Shown here piece after piece: positions 7,524 through 16,101 of a DNA stretch of 42,407 bases. Position 1 is the stretch's first letter. Each line of letters starts with the position of its first letter. The position numbers and the translations under genes are program-made. Below the pieces are notes generated by a model. It had not been told where the DNA came from. It was given only the letters and a program-made list of their open reading frames with translations, and ran no database searches. Source of the stretch: GCA-2794515 sp033763335 (GTDB lineage: Bacteria; Chloroflexota; Anaerolineae; Aggregatilineales; Phototrophicaceae); contig JANRKU010000182.1 in assembly GCA_033763335.1 (NCBI GenBank), forward strand, positions 1-42,407. Direction: 5' to 3'.

Positions 7524-8468
7524 TTAATAACCCAAAATTGCGACCACATCAGCAACAGCTTTTGAACTCTTGGCGAGCATGGCTTTTTCTTCATCGTTCA
7601 ATTCCATTTCGATGACTTTTTCCACGCCATTGGCACCCAACACAGCAGGCACACCCACATAGAGGTTGTTATAGCCATATTGACCATTGAGATACACGGC
7701 AGAGGGGATAACACGCTTTTGGTCGTTGAGGATGGCTTCCACCATATCCACAGCACCTGCCGCAGGAGCATACCACGCGCTCACACCAATCAATCCCACA
7801 ATTTCGCCACCACCCTTGCGGGTGCGTTCAATGATAGATTGTAGGCGTTCTTCGCTCATCAATTCACGGACAGGGATGCCTGCCACAGAGGTATGACGGG
7901 GCAGAGGCACCATTTCATCACCATGACCACCCAACACAATACCGTGAATGTCTTTTACACTGACACCCAATTCCATCGCAATGAAGGATTTATAACGGGC
8001 AGTGTCCAACGCGCCAGCCATCCCGACCACGCGATGCGCTGGGAATTTGCTTTCATTCAATGCCACATGGCACATCGCATCCAATGGATTTGACACAATT
8101 ACCAAAACCGCATTAGGGGAATATTTTGCCACTTCACGCGCAACTTCGCCAACGATACCTTGATTGGTTTTCACCAAATCATCACGGCTGGGGAATTGAC
8201 CTGTCACAGGGTCTTTTTTGCGGGGGACACCTGCGGTAATGATGACGACATCGGAATTGGCAGTTTCTACATAATCTTTGCTACCGACCACTTTCACATC
8301 GGTGCGGAGGACAGGGGTGGCTTCAAACAAGTCTAATGCCTTGCCTTTTGCCGCGCCTTCTACGATGTCTACCAAGACCACATCTGCCAATTCCTTGACA
8401 GCGAGCCATACTGCACAGGTAGAACCAACATTCCCTGCACCAACTACGGTTACTTTTCTACGACCCAT
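7524..8468 (-). CDS. mdh: Malate dehydrogenase (LDH-like type)
   Basis: NAD-dependent interconversion of malate and oxaloacetate. The 314-residue protein has the Rossmann motif GAGNVGS (10-16), Asp34 after the second strand (favouring NAD), Arg83 and Arg95 in PRKK/SRDDL as malate-binding arginines, SNPLD (126-130), the Asp155/Arg158 pair in GALDTAR and catalytic His182 in GGHGDEMVPLP. Arginine at position 95 where lactate dehydrogenases carry glutamine supports MDH over LDH. The mobile loop is a little long (KKDPVTGQFPS). GGAG at 8480-8483 lies 11 bases before ATG. It lies 76 bases downstream of pckA on the same strand, so the two enzymes of the malate-oxaloacetate-PEP node may share a transcript. 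Confidence 0.95.
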   Translation of the reverse strand: MGRRKVTVVGAGNVGSTCAVWLAVKELADVVLVDIVEGAAKGKALDLFEATPVLRTDVKVVGSKDYVETANSDVVIITAGVPRKKDPVTGQFPSRDDLVKTNQGIVGEVAREVAKYSPNAVLVIVSNPLDAMCHVALNESKFPAHRVVGMAGALDTARYKSFIAMELGVSVKDIHGIVLGGHGDEMVPLPRHTSVAGIPVRELMSEERLQSIIERTRKGGGEIVGLIGVSAWYAPAAGAVDMVEAILNDQKRVIPSAVYLNGQYGYNNLYVGVPAVLGANGVEKVIEMELNDEEKAMLAKSSKAVADVVAILGY

Positions 8469-8544
8469 GTTGATAATATCTCCTATAGGTTATTCAATCG
8501 AATAGTTCCACACGCACACCAATGGCGCGTGACCAAACACTAGT

Positions 8545-10158
8545 TTACGCCTTTGGCGCACCTTTGAAAATCTCTGGTGATGCTTTATCGGCAAATTTGG
8601 CAAAGTTTTTCTTAAACATCTCCACCACTGCCTTCGCTTTAGCATCATACGCGCCTTTATCTGCCCACGTATTACGCGGATTCAGGATGTCACTTGGTAC
8701 ATCTGGTACTTGGGTCGGAATCATAAACCCAAAGAATGGCTCTTCTTCAAACGCAACACCATTCAATTCGCCATCCAACACAGCATTAATAATCCGCCGT
8801 GTGTGTTTGAGTGACATGCGATGCCCCACCCCATACACACCGCCTGTCCAACCTGTATTCACCAACCAGACATGCGAGCCATGCTTCTTGATTTTTTCTG
8901 CCAAGAGTTCTGCATACACGGTGGGGTGCATCGGCATAAATGGTCCACCAAAGCACGCGCTAAAGGTGGCAGATGGTTCTGTAACACCGCGTTCTGTACC
9001 CGCAACTTTTGCCGTATAGCCACTGATAAAGTGATACATGGCTTGTTCGGGGGTTAATTTCGATACAGGAGGCAAAACCCCAAACGCATCGGCAGTTAGG
9101 AAAATAATATTTTCTGGATGACCAGCCAACCCTGTATTGCTGGCATTAGGGATAAACCCAATGGGATACGAACAGCGTGTGTTTTCGGTATAACGGGCAT
9201 CATTAAAATCTGGAGAACGGTCATCATTTAACGGCACATTTTCCAAAATTGTGCCGAACATCTTGGTCGTGGCATAAATTTCTGGTTCACCTTCGGCGCT
9301 GAGGTTGATGGTCTTAGCATAGCACCCACCCTCAAAATTGAAAATACCGTCATCGCTCCAACCATGTTCATCATCGCCAATCAACACACGCGATGAATCG
9401 GCGCTGAGGGTTGTCTTGCCTGTGCCACTAAGCCCAAAGAACACGGCTGTTTTGCCATCCATACTATGATTTGCCGAGCAGTGCATTGGCATTACTTTTT
9501 GCAACGGCAACAAGTAATTTAGCACAGAGAAAATCCCTTTTTTGACCTCACCTGAATATAATGTCCCACCAACGAGAATCAGTTTTTTCTCCATATTGAG
9601 GACAATGAATGTGCCTGTGCGCGTGCCATCTTCATCGGGCTTGGCAATCAGGCTTGGGGCGGCGAGAATGGTAAATTGTGGTTCATGATGCTCAAGTTCT
9701 TGTGGCGTGGGGCGCACAAACATATTCCATGCAAACAACGCATGATACGCCACTTCGCTCACCAAGCGGATTGGCAAGCGATAACGGGGGTCTGCCCCAC
9801 CAAACGCATCCAACACATATAAATCAGATTGATGGCTCAAATGATTAAGTACCTTGCGGTGCAATCCATCAAACACCTCTGGCGAAATCGCTTGATTCAC
9901 ATCACCCCACCAAATGCGCGATTCAGATTCTGAATTGGGGGTCTTGACAAAGAATTTGTCTTTGGGGCTTCGTCCTGTATATTGCCCAGTTAGCACACGC
10001 AACGCCCCCGTATTAGTAAGTTCTGCCTCACCATTACGGATAGCATGTTCATATAAATCTGCGGGGGTCAAATTCCAATGCAAATTAACGCGCCGAACAT
10101 CGGCGGCAGTGAGTCCAACGCTTTCTAATCCTGTGGTATATGATTGTTTAGCATACAT
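8545..10158 (-). CDS. pckA: Phosphoenolpyruvate carboxykinase (ATP)
   Basis: Gluconeogenic enzyme: oxaloacetate + ATP gives PEP + ADP + CO2. Numbered from the chosen start it is 537 residues, close to the family norm of about 540. Visible motifs are TGRSPKDKF with the substrate-binding Arg near 63, the P-loop GLSGTGKTT (242-250), the metal-binding IGDDEHGW (260-267) and GFIPNASNTG. The frame is open further upstream to 10191, but the extra 11 codons contain the ribosome binding site GGAGG (10171-10175), so ATG 10158 is the likely start although the spacing is 12 bases. It is transcribed divergently from the small membrane protein gene, across a region with several dyads. Confidence 0.95.
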   Translation of the reverse strand: MYAKQSYTTGLESVGLTAADVRRVNLHWNLTPADLYEHAIRNGEAELTNTGALRVLTGQYTGRSPKDKFFVKTPNSESESRIWWGDVNQAISPEVFDGLHRKVLNHLSHQSDLYVLDAFGGADPRYRLPIRLVSEVAYHALFAWNMFVRPTPQELEHHEPQFTILAAPSLIAKPDEDGTRTGTFIVLNMEKKLILVGGTLYSGEVKKGIFSVLNYLLPLQKVMPMHCSANHSMDGKTAVFFGLSGTGKTTLSADSSRVLIGDDEHGWSDDGIFNFEGGCYAKTINLSAEGEPEIYATTKMFGTILENVPLNDDRSPDFNDARYTENTRCSYPIGFIPNASNTGLAGHPENIIFLTADAFGVLPPVSKLTPEQAMYHFISGYTAKVAGTERGVTEPSATFSACFGGPFMPMHPTVYAELLAEKIKKHGSHVWLVNTGWTGGVYGVGHRMSLKHTRRIINAVLDGELNGVAFEEEPFFGFMIPTQVPDVPSDILNPRNTWADKGAYDAKAKAVVEMFKKNFAKFADKASPEIFKGAPKA

Positions 10159-10277
10159 ACGCAGTAAGAGCCTCCTAAAATGACTTAACAAAAAATTTTA
10201 TCAAATTATCTTTTGATTATCCTTGCTATTTTAAGTCAAATGGCGTACTTTCTCTAGCGACTTTCGGCATAAAGACT

Positions 10278-10347
10278 TGTGATATTCATCACTTTTGTGC
10301 AATATGCACAAAGGCGAATAGAGTTAACTGGGATGAATATATCCATC
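10278..10347. promoter_or_regulatory. Cluster of three dyad sites between pckA and the His-rich protein gene
   Basis: Dyad 1 is TGTGA TATTCA TCACT (10278-10293), one base from the CRP consensus TGTGA-N6-TCACA, and also similar to a Rex operator. Dyad 2 has arms TTTGTGC (10294-10300) and GCACAAA (10306-10312) around AATAT. Dyad 3 is GATGAATATATCCATC (10332-10347), imperfect. A TTGACT (-35-like, minus strand, 10239 to 10234) lies between the dyads and pckA, but no good -10 is paired with it. Control of pckA by carbon or redox state is inferred. Confidence 0.5.
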
Positions 10348-10397
10348 ACACACTCCCCCCTCAAAAGAATGGATTTTTTTGGTAGAATAATGGAAAG

Positions 10398-10403
10398 TAT
10401 AAT
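10398..10403 (+). promoter_or_regulatory. Likely -10 box for the 10434 operon
   Basis: TATAAT, 30 bases before the start codon. At a spacing of 17 only TTTTTT (10375-10380) stands in the -35 place. A good ribosome binding site AAGGAA (10423-10428) follows, 5 bases before ATG 10434. Confidence 0.45.
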
Positions 10404-10433
10404 CAGCAGAAATTTCACCTAAAAGGAATTTAT

Positions 10434-10796
10434 ATGGCAACTGAAACCAACACTCCCGCACACAATACAGGAAATAATAGCCTCACACTGAGTTTATCAC
10501 TACTTGGCGGGTTGGGCATGACCTTGATGATTCTTGGCGCATCCATTGGCGTTATCGGTGGCGAAAATGCCGATTCTACCCTTGTGGGGATATTCGTCCT
10601 AAGCGGATTTTTGATGTTTATCAGTGGCATTGGCGCGTGGTTAGCCATTGTACGTCCATGGGAACATTTTGATGACATCAATGAACCCCATTATCATGGA
10701 CATCACCACGAAGAAGCCCATCACGAACCCAGCGAAGACCTACTAGCACTTGATGCAGGTGTCGCAGAAAACGCATTGCCAGAAACGACACACTAG
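10434..10796 (+). CDS. Small two-helix membrane protein with a histidine-rich tail
   Basis: Not recognised. The 120-residue protein has a polar Ser/Thr/Asn N-terminus, two hydrophobic segments (about 20-45 and 52-75), then a cytoplasmic or external tail beginning RPWEHFDDINEP, followed by the His/Glu cluster HYHGHHHEEAHH and an acidic end. The cluster could bind divalent metal ions; this is inference from composition. It is the first gene of a + strand operon leading into an unknown gene, era and a DUF692 gene; the next start is only 3 bases after its stop. Confidence 0.8.
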   Translation: MATETNTPAHNTGNNSLTLSLSLLGGLGMTLMILGASIGVIGGENADSTLVGIFVLSGFLMFISGIGAWLAIVRPWEHFDDINEPHYHGHHHEEAHHEPSEDLLALDAGVAENALPETTH

Positions 10797-10799
10797 CCT

Positions 10800-11321
10800 A
10801 TGCCACGTCCCCCAATTCCACAACGCCAACCCATTGGCGATACTTTTAGTGGGGTTTTAATCCAGATTGATAATGCCACCAAAACCCATTCATGGGGATT
10901 TTTGGCATCTGAAGCGCCAAATGGTGTGCAATATCACACTGGCGAATTTATCATCCGTTATGGGGTACGTTATTTGGGCAAACCTCATATTTCCATCGTC
11001 CCCGGTATGATTGCCTCCGATTATGGCGATATGATGACAGGCGAAATGGCATGGGAATTTATCTATAAAAAAGGGCTTAATTTCCCTCGCACCGATATTT
11101 TAGGGTATCGCAATGATGGTGTAGATGAGATGATAGCCATGAAACATTTAGACCCTGCTATCCCGCCCCAAGTATTGGTCTATGCCGATAGCACCGCGAC
11201 CCAACCCATCATTCCCATTGTGGCGATTATTGCCACACTAGAGGTCGCAAAAACCATGCCCCCCCGCCTATTAGAGTATTTGCCCAGATTTGACCATTTA
11301 GAAGATTGGAAAACCGAATGA
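10800..11321 (+). CDS. Conserved-looking hypothetical protein upstream of era
   Basis: I do not recognise the family. The 173-residue protein is predicted soluble, with no signal peptide, one moderately hydrophobic stretch (IIPIVAIIATLEVA near 138-151) and a mixed alpha/beta composition rich in Gly, Pro and aromatic residues. Codon use resembles its neighbours. It starts 3 bases after the His-rich membrane protein and its stop overlaps the era start as ATGA, so its synthesis is coupled to that of Era. Context hints at ribosome or envelope housekeeping, but nothing in the sequence proves a role. Confidence 0.75.
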   Translation: MPRPPIPQRQPIGDTFSGVLIQIDNATKTHSWGFLASEAPNGVQYHTGEFIIRYGVRYLGKPHISIVPGMIASDYGDMMTGEMAWEFIYKKGLNFPRTDILGYRNDGVDEMIAMKHLDPAIPPQVLVYADSTATQPIIPIVAIIATLEVAKTMPPRLLEYLPRFDHLEDWKTE

Positions 11322-12262
11322 CTGCCGACTTAGACGATATTTTTAATGACGACCTGCCTCCAGACCATCGCTCTGGATTTGTGGCTGTGGTTGGTCGCCC
11401 CAATGTGGGCAAATCCACCCTAATTAACCGTATTTTAGGACAAAAAATCGCTATTGTGACGAACAAGCCACAAACCACGCGCAAACGCCAATTAGGGATT
11501 TATACCGAGCCAAAAGGTCAATTGATGCTGGTAGATACCCCAGGGTTGCACCGCCCTCATCACAAATTGGGGGAATATATGATAGAGGTGGCTGAGTTTG
11601 CGATTCAAGATGCCGACCTCATCATGTGGGTACTCGATGCCAGCACCCCACCCCAAGAGGCAGAAACCTATATCGCAGAAACACTCACCCGTTTGCGTAC
11701 TGGTGCGCCTACTGTGTTGGTGTTGAATAAAGCCGATTTACTCGCACCAGATGCCGATTTAACGGCACATACCTCGCTCATCCCGCACATGGAAGCCATG
11801 CGTGTGAGTGCCATGACAGGAGAAGGTGTGAGCGAATTGCTCAATTTTATTATGGCACAAATGCCACTCGGTCCGCGCTACTATCCCGCCGACCAAGTGA
11901 GCGAAGTCAATATGCGTTTTATCGCCGCCGAAATCATCCGCGAGCGCATCATCGAAAGCACACAGGAAGAAATCCCCTATTCGGTGGCAATTGAAGTCGA
12001 AGAATACAAAGAACGGTCAGAAGATTTGACCTATATCAACGCCACCGTCTATGTTGAGCGCGAATCGCAAAAAGGCATTTTGGTGGGCAAAAATGGCAAT
12101 ATGATTAAGCAAATTGGCACACAAGCCCGCGAAGCACTTGGCGAAGCGACAGGCACGCGCATTTATTTGGATTTGCATGTCAAAGTGCTAAAAGATTGGC
12201 GTAGCAATCAACCATTCTTACGCCGTTTGGGATACCGAATGAGTCGTGAGGACGAAAAGTAA
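11318..12262 (+). CDS. era: GTPase Era (16S rRNA-binding, ribosome assembly)
   Basis: Essential GTPase that binds the 3' end of 16S rRNA during 30S maturation. Its 314 residues show G1 GRPNVGKS (26-33), G2-region TTRKRQLGIY, G3 DTPG, G4 NKAD, and a C-terminal KH domain with the RNA-binding loop VGKNGNMIKQIG. The end LKDWRSN..FLRRLGY is typical of Era. An in-frame TTG at 11306 exists, but ATG 11318 overlapping the previous stop (ATGA) is the more natural start. The stop TAA shares one base with the next ATG (TAATG), so the next gene is coupled. Confidence 0.96.
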   Translation: MTADLDDIFNDDLPPDHRSGFVAVVGRPNVGKSTLINRILGQKIAIVTNKPQTTRKRQLGIYTEPKGQLMLVDTPGLHRPHHKLGEYMIEVAEFAIQDADLIMWVLDASTPPQEAETYIAETLTRLRTGAPTVLVLNKADLLAPDADLTAHTSLIPHMEAMRVSAMTGEGVSELLNFIMAQMPLGPRYYPADQVSEVNMRFIAAEIIRERIIESTQEEIPYSVAIEVEEYKERSEDLTYINATVYVERESQKGILVGKNGNMIKQIGTQAREALGEATGTRIYLDLHVKVLKDWRSNQPFLRRLGYRMSREDEK

Positions 12263-13170
12263 TGATAAACCTTGCTATCAATTATTCCAGACAAGCCGCC
12301 GAATTGTATCAATCGGGGCAAATTCAACTGGATTATTTCAAATGCCCCGCATGGGAAGACCTTATCACCGAAGCACGGGCAATATTGCCTGCTTATGTGC
12401 ATTTTCCTCTGCGGGTGGGGCGTGGGATAGTGATTGATACAGAGAAAAAACAAGAAGCCGATTTTGACCACATCGAAAAATTGCTCAAAATGAGTGATAC
12501 GCCTTGCGTGAATATTCATCTTTCGCCATTTGACACCGACTATCCAAAAATAGCCTATGATAGTCTTGCCTCTGCCGATATAGAGGTCGTGGTCGAAAAT
12601 AGCATCAAGGCAATTCGTCAATTGGTGGCGCGGTTTGGGGCAGATAAAATCTTGGTAGAAAATGTGCCAAGCGTCAAACAAGCACACATGCTCTGTGCGC
12701 TTTATCCCGATGTCATCACCCGTGTGATTGATGAGACCAGCACCACCCTATTATTTGATATTTCTCATGCACGCCTATCTGCTCATCGCTTGGGTATGAA
12801 TGAGTATCAATATATTGGTGGATTACCCCTCAAACAAATGCAAGAAATGCACGTCACAGGCATTGCGCGGGTGGATGAAACCATCTTAGAATTGCTGGAT
12901 GAGCGTGGGCTATCCAACACGATTTTTCATAAATTGGCGGGTGAATTGGTAGACCATGTGCCGTTTACCCCTCTGGATTGGGATATGACCGCATGGGCAT
13001 TTGAGCAAATCCATTTTGGGGCATGGCGTAGTCCGTGGGTGGTCGCATTTGAATATGGTGGGGTTGGTGGTGTATTTGAAGCCCTCAGCGACACCCGCAA
13101 AATTGCCGAACAAGTGCCTCGCTTGTATCGGATGGTGAAAAATCCACATCTCACTGCCAATTCAATCTAA
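12262..13170 (+). CDS. DUF692-family (MbnB/TglH-like) TIM-barrel protein
   Basis: Resembles the DUF692 family, whose studied members (MbnB, TglH) are multinuclear-iron enzymes that modify peptides. Candidate metal ligands lie on expected barrel strands: His47 (VHFP), His86 (NIHLSP), Glu133 (LVENVP), Asp166/His169 (LLFDISHA), His197 (EMHVTG), Asp239 (PLDWDM) and Glu264 (VAFEYGG). The stretch LLFDISHARLSA followed by GLPLKQMQEMHVTG parallels the family core. At 302 residues it fits a single domain. Neither a precursor peptide nor an MbnC-like partner is visible nearby. It is coupled to era (one-base overlap) and followed by a terminator. A sugar-isomerase-type or endonuclease-IV-type TIM barrel is the alternative reading. 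Confidence 0.7.
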   Translation: MINLAINYSRQAAELYQSGQIQLDYFKCPAWEDLITEARAILPAYVHFPLRVGRGIVIDTEKKQEADFDHIEKLLKMSDTPCVNIHLSPFDTDYPKIAYDSLASADIEVVVENSIKAIRQLVARFGADKILVENVPSVKQAHMLCALYPDVITRVIDETSTTLLFDISHARLSAHRLGMNEYQYIGGLPLKQMQEMHVTGIARVDETILELLDERGLSNTIFHKLAGELVDHVPFTPLDWDMTAWAFEQIHFGAWRSPWVVAFEYGGVGGVFEALSDTRKIAEQVPRLYRMVKNPHLTANSI

Positions 13171-13172
13171 TA

Positions 13173-13206
13173 AAAAATGAGCGCATATATAATGGCGCTC
13201 ATTTTT
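13173..13206. terminator. Bidirectional intrinsic terminator between the DUF692 gene and ribF
   Basis: Stem AAAAATGAGCGC (13173-13184) and GCGCTCATTTTT (13195-13206), loop of 10 bases, flanked by further A and T residues. It sits 3 bases after the DUF692 stop and about 75 bases past the ribF stop, between convergent genes. The rest of the gap (13207-13280) shows nothing distinct. Confidence 0.9.
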
Positions 13207-13280
13207 ATTTTCTATAGCAACGATCATTCCTTCATCTATCCTCAAGCATTGAAGGTGAATAACTCCCATTTTGGCATTAT

Positions 13281-14219
13281 TCAGCCAGCTATGGTACTCA
13301 TCAGATATGCCCGTCCCCCATCACAATCGCGGTGCATTTGGTCTATCAGAGCTTGTAGACTATCAAATTTTGCCTCTGGTCGCATAAATTTTTCAAATGT
13401 GACACTCAATGTCTCGCCATAAATGTCACGGTCAAAATCGAGCAAGTATGATTCAACCGTCACACCACGATAACCAAATGTGGGGCTAATACCAACATTG
13501 GTCATCGCCATAAAGCGTTCCCCATTAATTGTCGCCCAGCCCGCATAAATGCCATTGGCAGGGATAATATGCCCTTCCCAGACATCTATATTGGCTGTAG
13601 GAAAACCCAATTCACGTCCGCGCTTCATGCCATGAACGACCTCACCAGACAGCACATAACTCCGCCCAAGCCAGTCACGGACACGCTCAACATCACCCCT
13701 CTGCAACGCATCCCGAATGAGGGTACTACTAATCACCCCACCCGCAATTTCGCTTTGCACCATATCTACCACTTCGACAGAAAAGCCTTTTTGCGCCCCT
13801 GCCGATTGCAAAAATGCCACATTGCCTTCACGCTTATAGCCTAGCGCAAAATCTTCTCCCACCCATAATTTTTCTGGGCGAAGGTGCTTAATGAGCGACT
13901 CTACAAAATCCATTGCCCGCATATGGCGGGTAGCATCATCAAAAGTATGTGTGACCACATAATCCACACCCAAATCGAGCAGATACTCGGCGCGTTGTTC
14001 GGGATGAGTGAGATAATACCGTCCTTCCAAACCCCGCAAGACAATATCTGGATGGGGAAAAAATGTCAGCACCACTGCCAAGCGATTGGTCGAATGGGCA
14101 TATTCTACCAATTGTTTAATCAGGTGTTGATGTCCCTTATGCACACCATCAAACACACCAATCGTAATCACAGAGGGTTGAAGCAAATGAACATTCGAGA
14201 TGTCGTAAATATGGCTCAT
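13281..14219 (-). CDS. ribF: Bifunctional riboflavin kinase / FMN adenylyltransferase
   Basis: Makes FMN from riboflavin and then FAD. The 312-residue protein has an N-terminal nucleotidyltransferase domain with GVFDGVHKGHQHL (21-33, containing the HxGH-like HKGH) and SSTLIRDAL. The C-terminal flavokinase domain is marked by GRELGFPTANI and the following GIYAGWATI. Length matches the family (about 305-315). GGACA precedes the ATG. It is the last gene of the nusA-infB operon, 9 bases after truB, a common arrangement. Confidence 0.95.
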   Translation of the reverse strand: MSHIYDISNVHLLQPSVITIGVFDGVHKGHQHLIKQLVEYAHSTNRLAVVLTFFPHPDIVLRGLEGRYYLTHPEQRAEYLLDLGVDYVVTHTFDDATRHMRAMDFVESLIKHLRPEKLWVGEDFALGYKREGNVAFLQSAGAQKGFSVEVVDMVQSEIAGGVISSTLIRDALQRGDVERVRDWLGRSYVLSGEVVHGMKRGRELGFPTANIDVWEGHIIPANGIYAGWATINGERFMAMTNVGISPTFGYRGVTVESYLLDFDRDIYGETLSVTFEKFMRPEAKFDSLQALIDQMHRDCDGGRAYLMSTIAG

Positions 14220-14228
14220 GGAGTGTCC

Positions 14229-15113
14229 TTATTCAGAAGCCGTTGCAAATACTTTATGAGGTCGCCACCCACTATTTTCTGCGCGTAATAATGCAATAAA
14301 TGTGCCATTTGGGGAATATGCCCGCCCAAATTCGCCCTGTGGTACTGGCGCATGAAGCGGATTTCTGCCATGCAAAATATGGTCACTATCAACTTCATCT
14401 AATTCAATGCGGGGGATATAGGCTAATGCACTATCCTCATCCACCAAACAGCTTTTCCAATCAGGATTGGTCAATAAATTTTCTAAATCATATGCTTTAG
14501 ACAGGTCAAATGCCCCACTACTTACACGGACAAGCCCTGTCAAATGCGCCCCAACACCCAATACCTGCCCCATATCGTGCGCCAAACTGCGGATATATGT
14601 CCCAGAACCACACTGAATTTCGACATGGGCGGTTGGGGCATTAAATTGGGTAATGGTCAATTGATGGATGGTCACAGGGCGGGGTTCCAGTTCGATTGTT
14701 TCGCCTGCACGGGCAAGGTCATATAATTTTTTGCCATCGCGTTTGAGGGCGCTATACATCGGCGGGATTTGTTGAATATTACCTGTAAATTGGGGCAATA
14801 TCGCTTCAAGATGTGCCTGTGTGAGATGGGTAGCATCGGTGCTGGTGATAATTTGCCCTTCGCTATCATAGGTGTCGGTTGTCTGTCCAAAGCGGATTTC
14901 TGCCACATACGTTTTTTGACTGTGCATGACATAATCGCTCAAACGAGTCGCATCACCCAAACAAAGCACCAAGACCCCTGTCGCTAAAGGGTCTAATGTG
15001 CCTGCATGACCCACTTTTTTAATTTTGAATGACCGCCGAATTTTTGCCACGACATCATGGCTCGTCATCCCAAGTGGTTTGTTGATATTCAAAAATCCAA
15101 AAACGTCACCCAA
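14229..15113 (-). CDS. truB: tRNA pseudouridine-55 synthase TruB
   Basis: Forms pseudouridine 55 in the T-loop of tRNAs. The 294-residue protein shows the opening FLNINKPLGMTSHDVV, the catalytic motif HAGTLDPLATGVL with nucleophile Asp41, KTYVAEIRFG and the later CGSGTYIRSLAHDMG. The only start that keeps the conserved N-terminus is TTG 15113, with GGGGA at 15123-15127 nine bases upstream. The next in-frame ATG would remove the NINKP motif. The start overlaps the nrnA stop by 8 bases. A C-terminal RNA-binding tail is present (residues about 230-290). Confidence 0.95.
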   Translation of the reverse strand: MGDVFGFLNINKPLGMTSHDVVAKIRRSFKIKKVGHAGTLDPLATGVLVLCLGDATRLSDYVMHSQKTYVAEIRFGQTTDTYDSEGQIITSTDATHLTQAHLEAILPQFTGNIQQIPPMYSALKRDGKKLYDLARAGETIELEPRPVTIHQLTITQFNAPTAHVEIQCGSGTYIRSLAHDMGQVLGVGAHLTGLVRVSSGAFDLSKAYDLENLLTNPDWKSCLVDEDSALAYIPRIELDEVDSDHILHGRNPLHAPVPQGEFGRAYSPNGTFIALLRAENSGWRPHKVFATASE

Positions 15114-16101
15114 TGATTAATGTCCCCGATTTTGCCGCTTCGATAAGCATGGGTATCACCCGCGCTTTGACCTCATCCATTGTGCCAGCAACAGTCGCGC
15201 CAGATGCCTGAACATGCCCACCGCCACCCAATGCAAATGCGACTTGCGAGACATTAAAGCCCGTCTTGGCGCGAAGGCTCACATTGATTTTTCCGCCTTC
15301 AAGTTCTTTGAATACCACAGAAATCATGGCTTCATCCACTTTGACCAAAAAGCCGACCAATCCCAAATCATTGGCTTCTGTCATGCCAACACGCTTGGCA
15401 TCTTCTAGGGTAATATGGGTAGAAATCACCCCACCCTCATGCAATTCAGCCGTAGCCAACGCATAACGCCACACCATCAATGCCGCAAATGGGCGATTAT
15501 CCAAAGAACGCGCAGTCACTTCTGCCAATGATGCACCCGCTTCCATCAGCTTTTGCGCGATGGCGAGTGTATCGGCAGTGACATTACTCGTCCGAAAACC
15601 GAGTGTATCGGTCACTAGCCCTGTGAGCAATGGCAAGGCGATTGATTTATCCAATGGCAGGTTCATCGTTTCAAACCACCGAAAAACAATCTCAGTCGCA
15701 GAAACAGCAACAGAATTGACCAAAAAGACATCGCCAAACATCGTATTGGTGGCATGATGGTCAAGATTGATGATTTTTTGGCTATGAGCGCGTCCATACG
15801 CCCCTGCCTCGCCTGTGCGTTGTTCATCACTGGCATCAGTAGAAATCATCACATCCCAATCACCTTCGGTCAATTTACCTTGAACGAGGTCGCTATTGGG
15901 TAAAAATGCCATGTAGTCGTCAATACCCTCATCTACGGCACACATCACATCTTTGCCGATAGAGAGTAATCCATTTGCCAAACCGAGCATGGAGCCAAAC
16001 GCATCGCCATCTGGCGAAACATGCGTCACAATCAAAATTTTTTGGGCGGATTGGATGAGCGCAGTGGCTTCTGCCCACTCAGTACGACTAATCGTGGTCA
16101 T
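15106..16101 (-). CDS. nrnA: DHH-family nanoRNase / pAp phosphatase (NrnA-like)
   Basis: Degrades very short RNAs and may dephosphorylate pAp. It shows the DHH-superfamily signatures HVSPDGDAFGS, STDASDEQR, NLDHHATN and DTLGFRTSN, and a C-terminal DHHA1 domain ending in GGGGHVQASGAT. The frame is open to 16152, but the extra residues are a Met/Thr-rich translation of the acidic rbfA tail in another frame. ATG 16101 gives a normal 331-residue protein, with ATG 16110 as alternative. The start overlaps the rbfA 3' end by 14 bases, so coupled translation is likely. The order rbfA-nrnA-truB-ribF is a common operon core. Confidence 0.92.
   Translation of the reverse strand: MTTISRTEWAEATALIQSAQKILIVTHVSPDGDAFGSMLGLANGLLSIGKDVMCAVDEGIDDYMAFLPNSDLVQGKLTEGDWDVMISTDASDEQRTGEAGAYGRAHSQKIINLDHHATNTMFGDVFLVNSVAVSATEIVFRWFETMNLPLDKSIALPLLTGLVTDTLGFRTSNVTADTLAIAQKLMEAGASLAEVTARSLDNRPFAALMVWRYALATAELHEGGVISTHITLEDAKRVGMTEANDLGLVGFLVKVDEAMISVVFKELEGGKINVSLRAKTGFNVSQVAFALGGGGHVQASGATVAGTMDEVKARVIPMLIEAAKSGTLIIG

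Noticed and set aside
7524..8468. Lactate dehydrogenase instead of malate dehydrogenase
   Set aside because: The substrate-specificity position carries Arg (SRDDL), as in malate dehydrogenases, rather than the Gln of lactate dehydrogenases.
12208..12687. 159-codon frame on the minus strand opposite the DUF692 gene start
   Set aside because: It is antisense to the end of era and the coupled DUF692 start, and its translation shows no domain.
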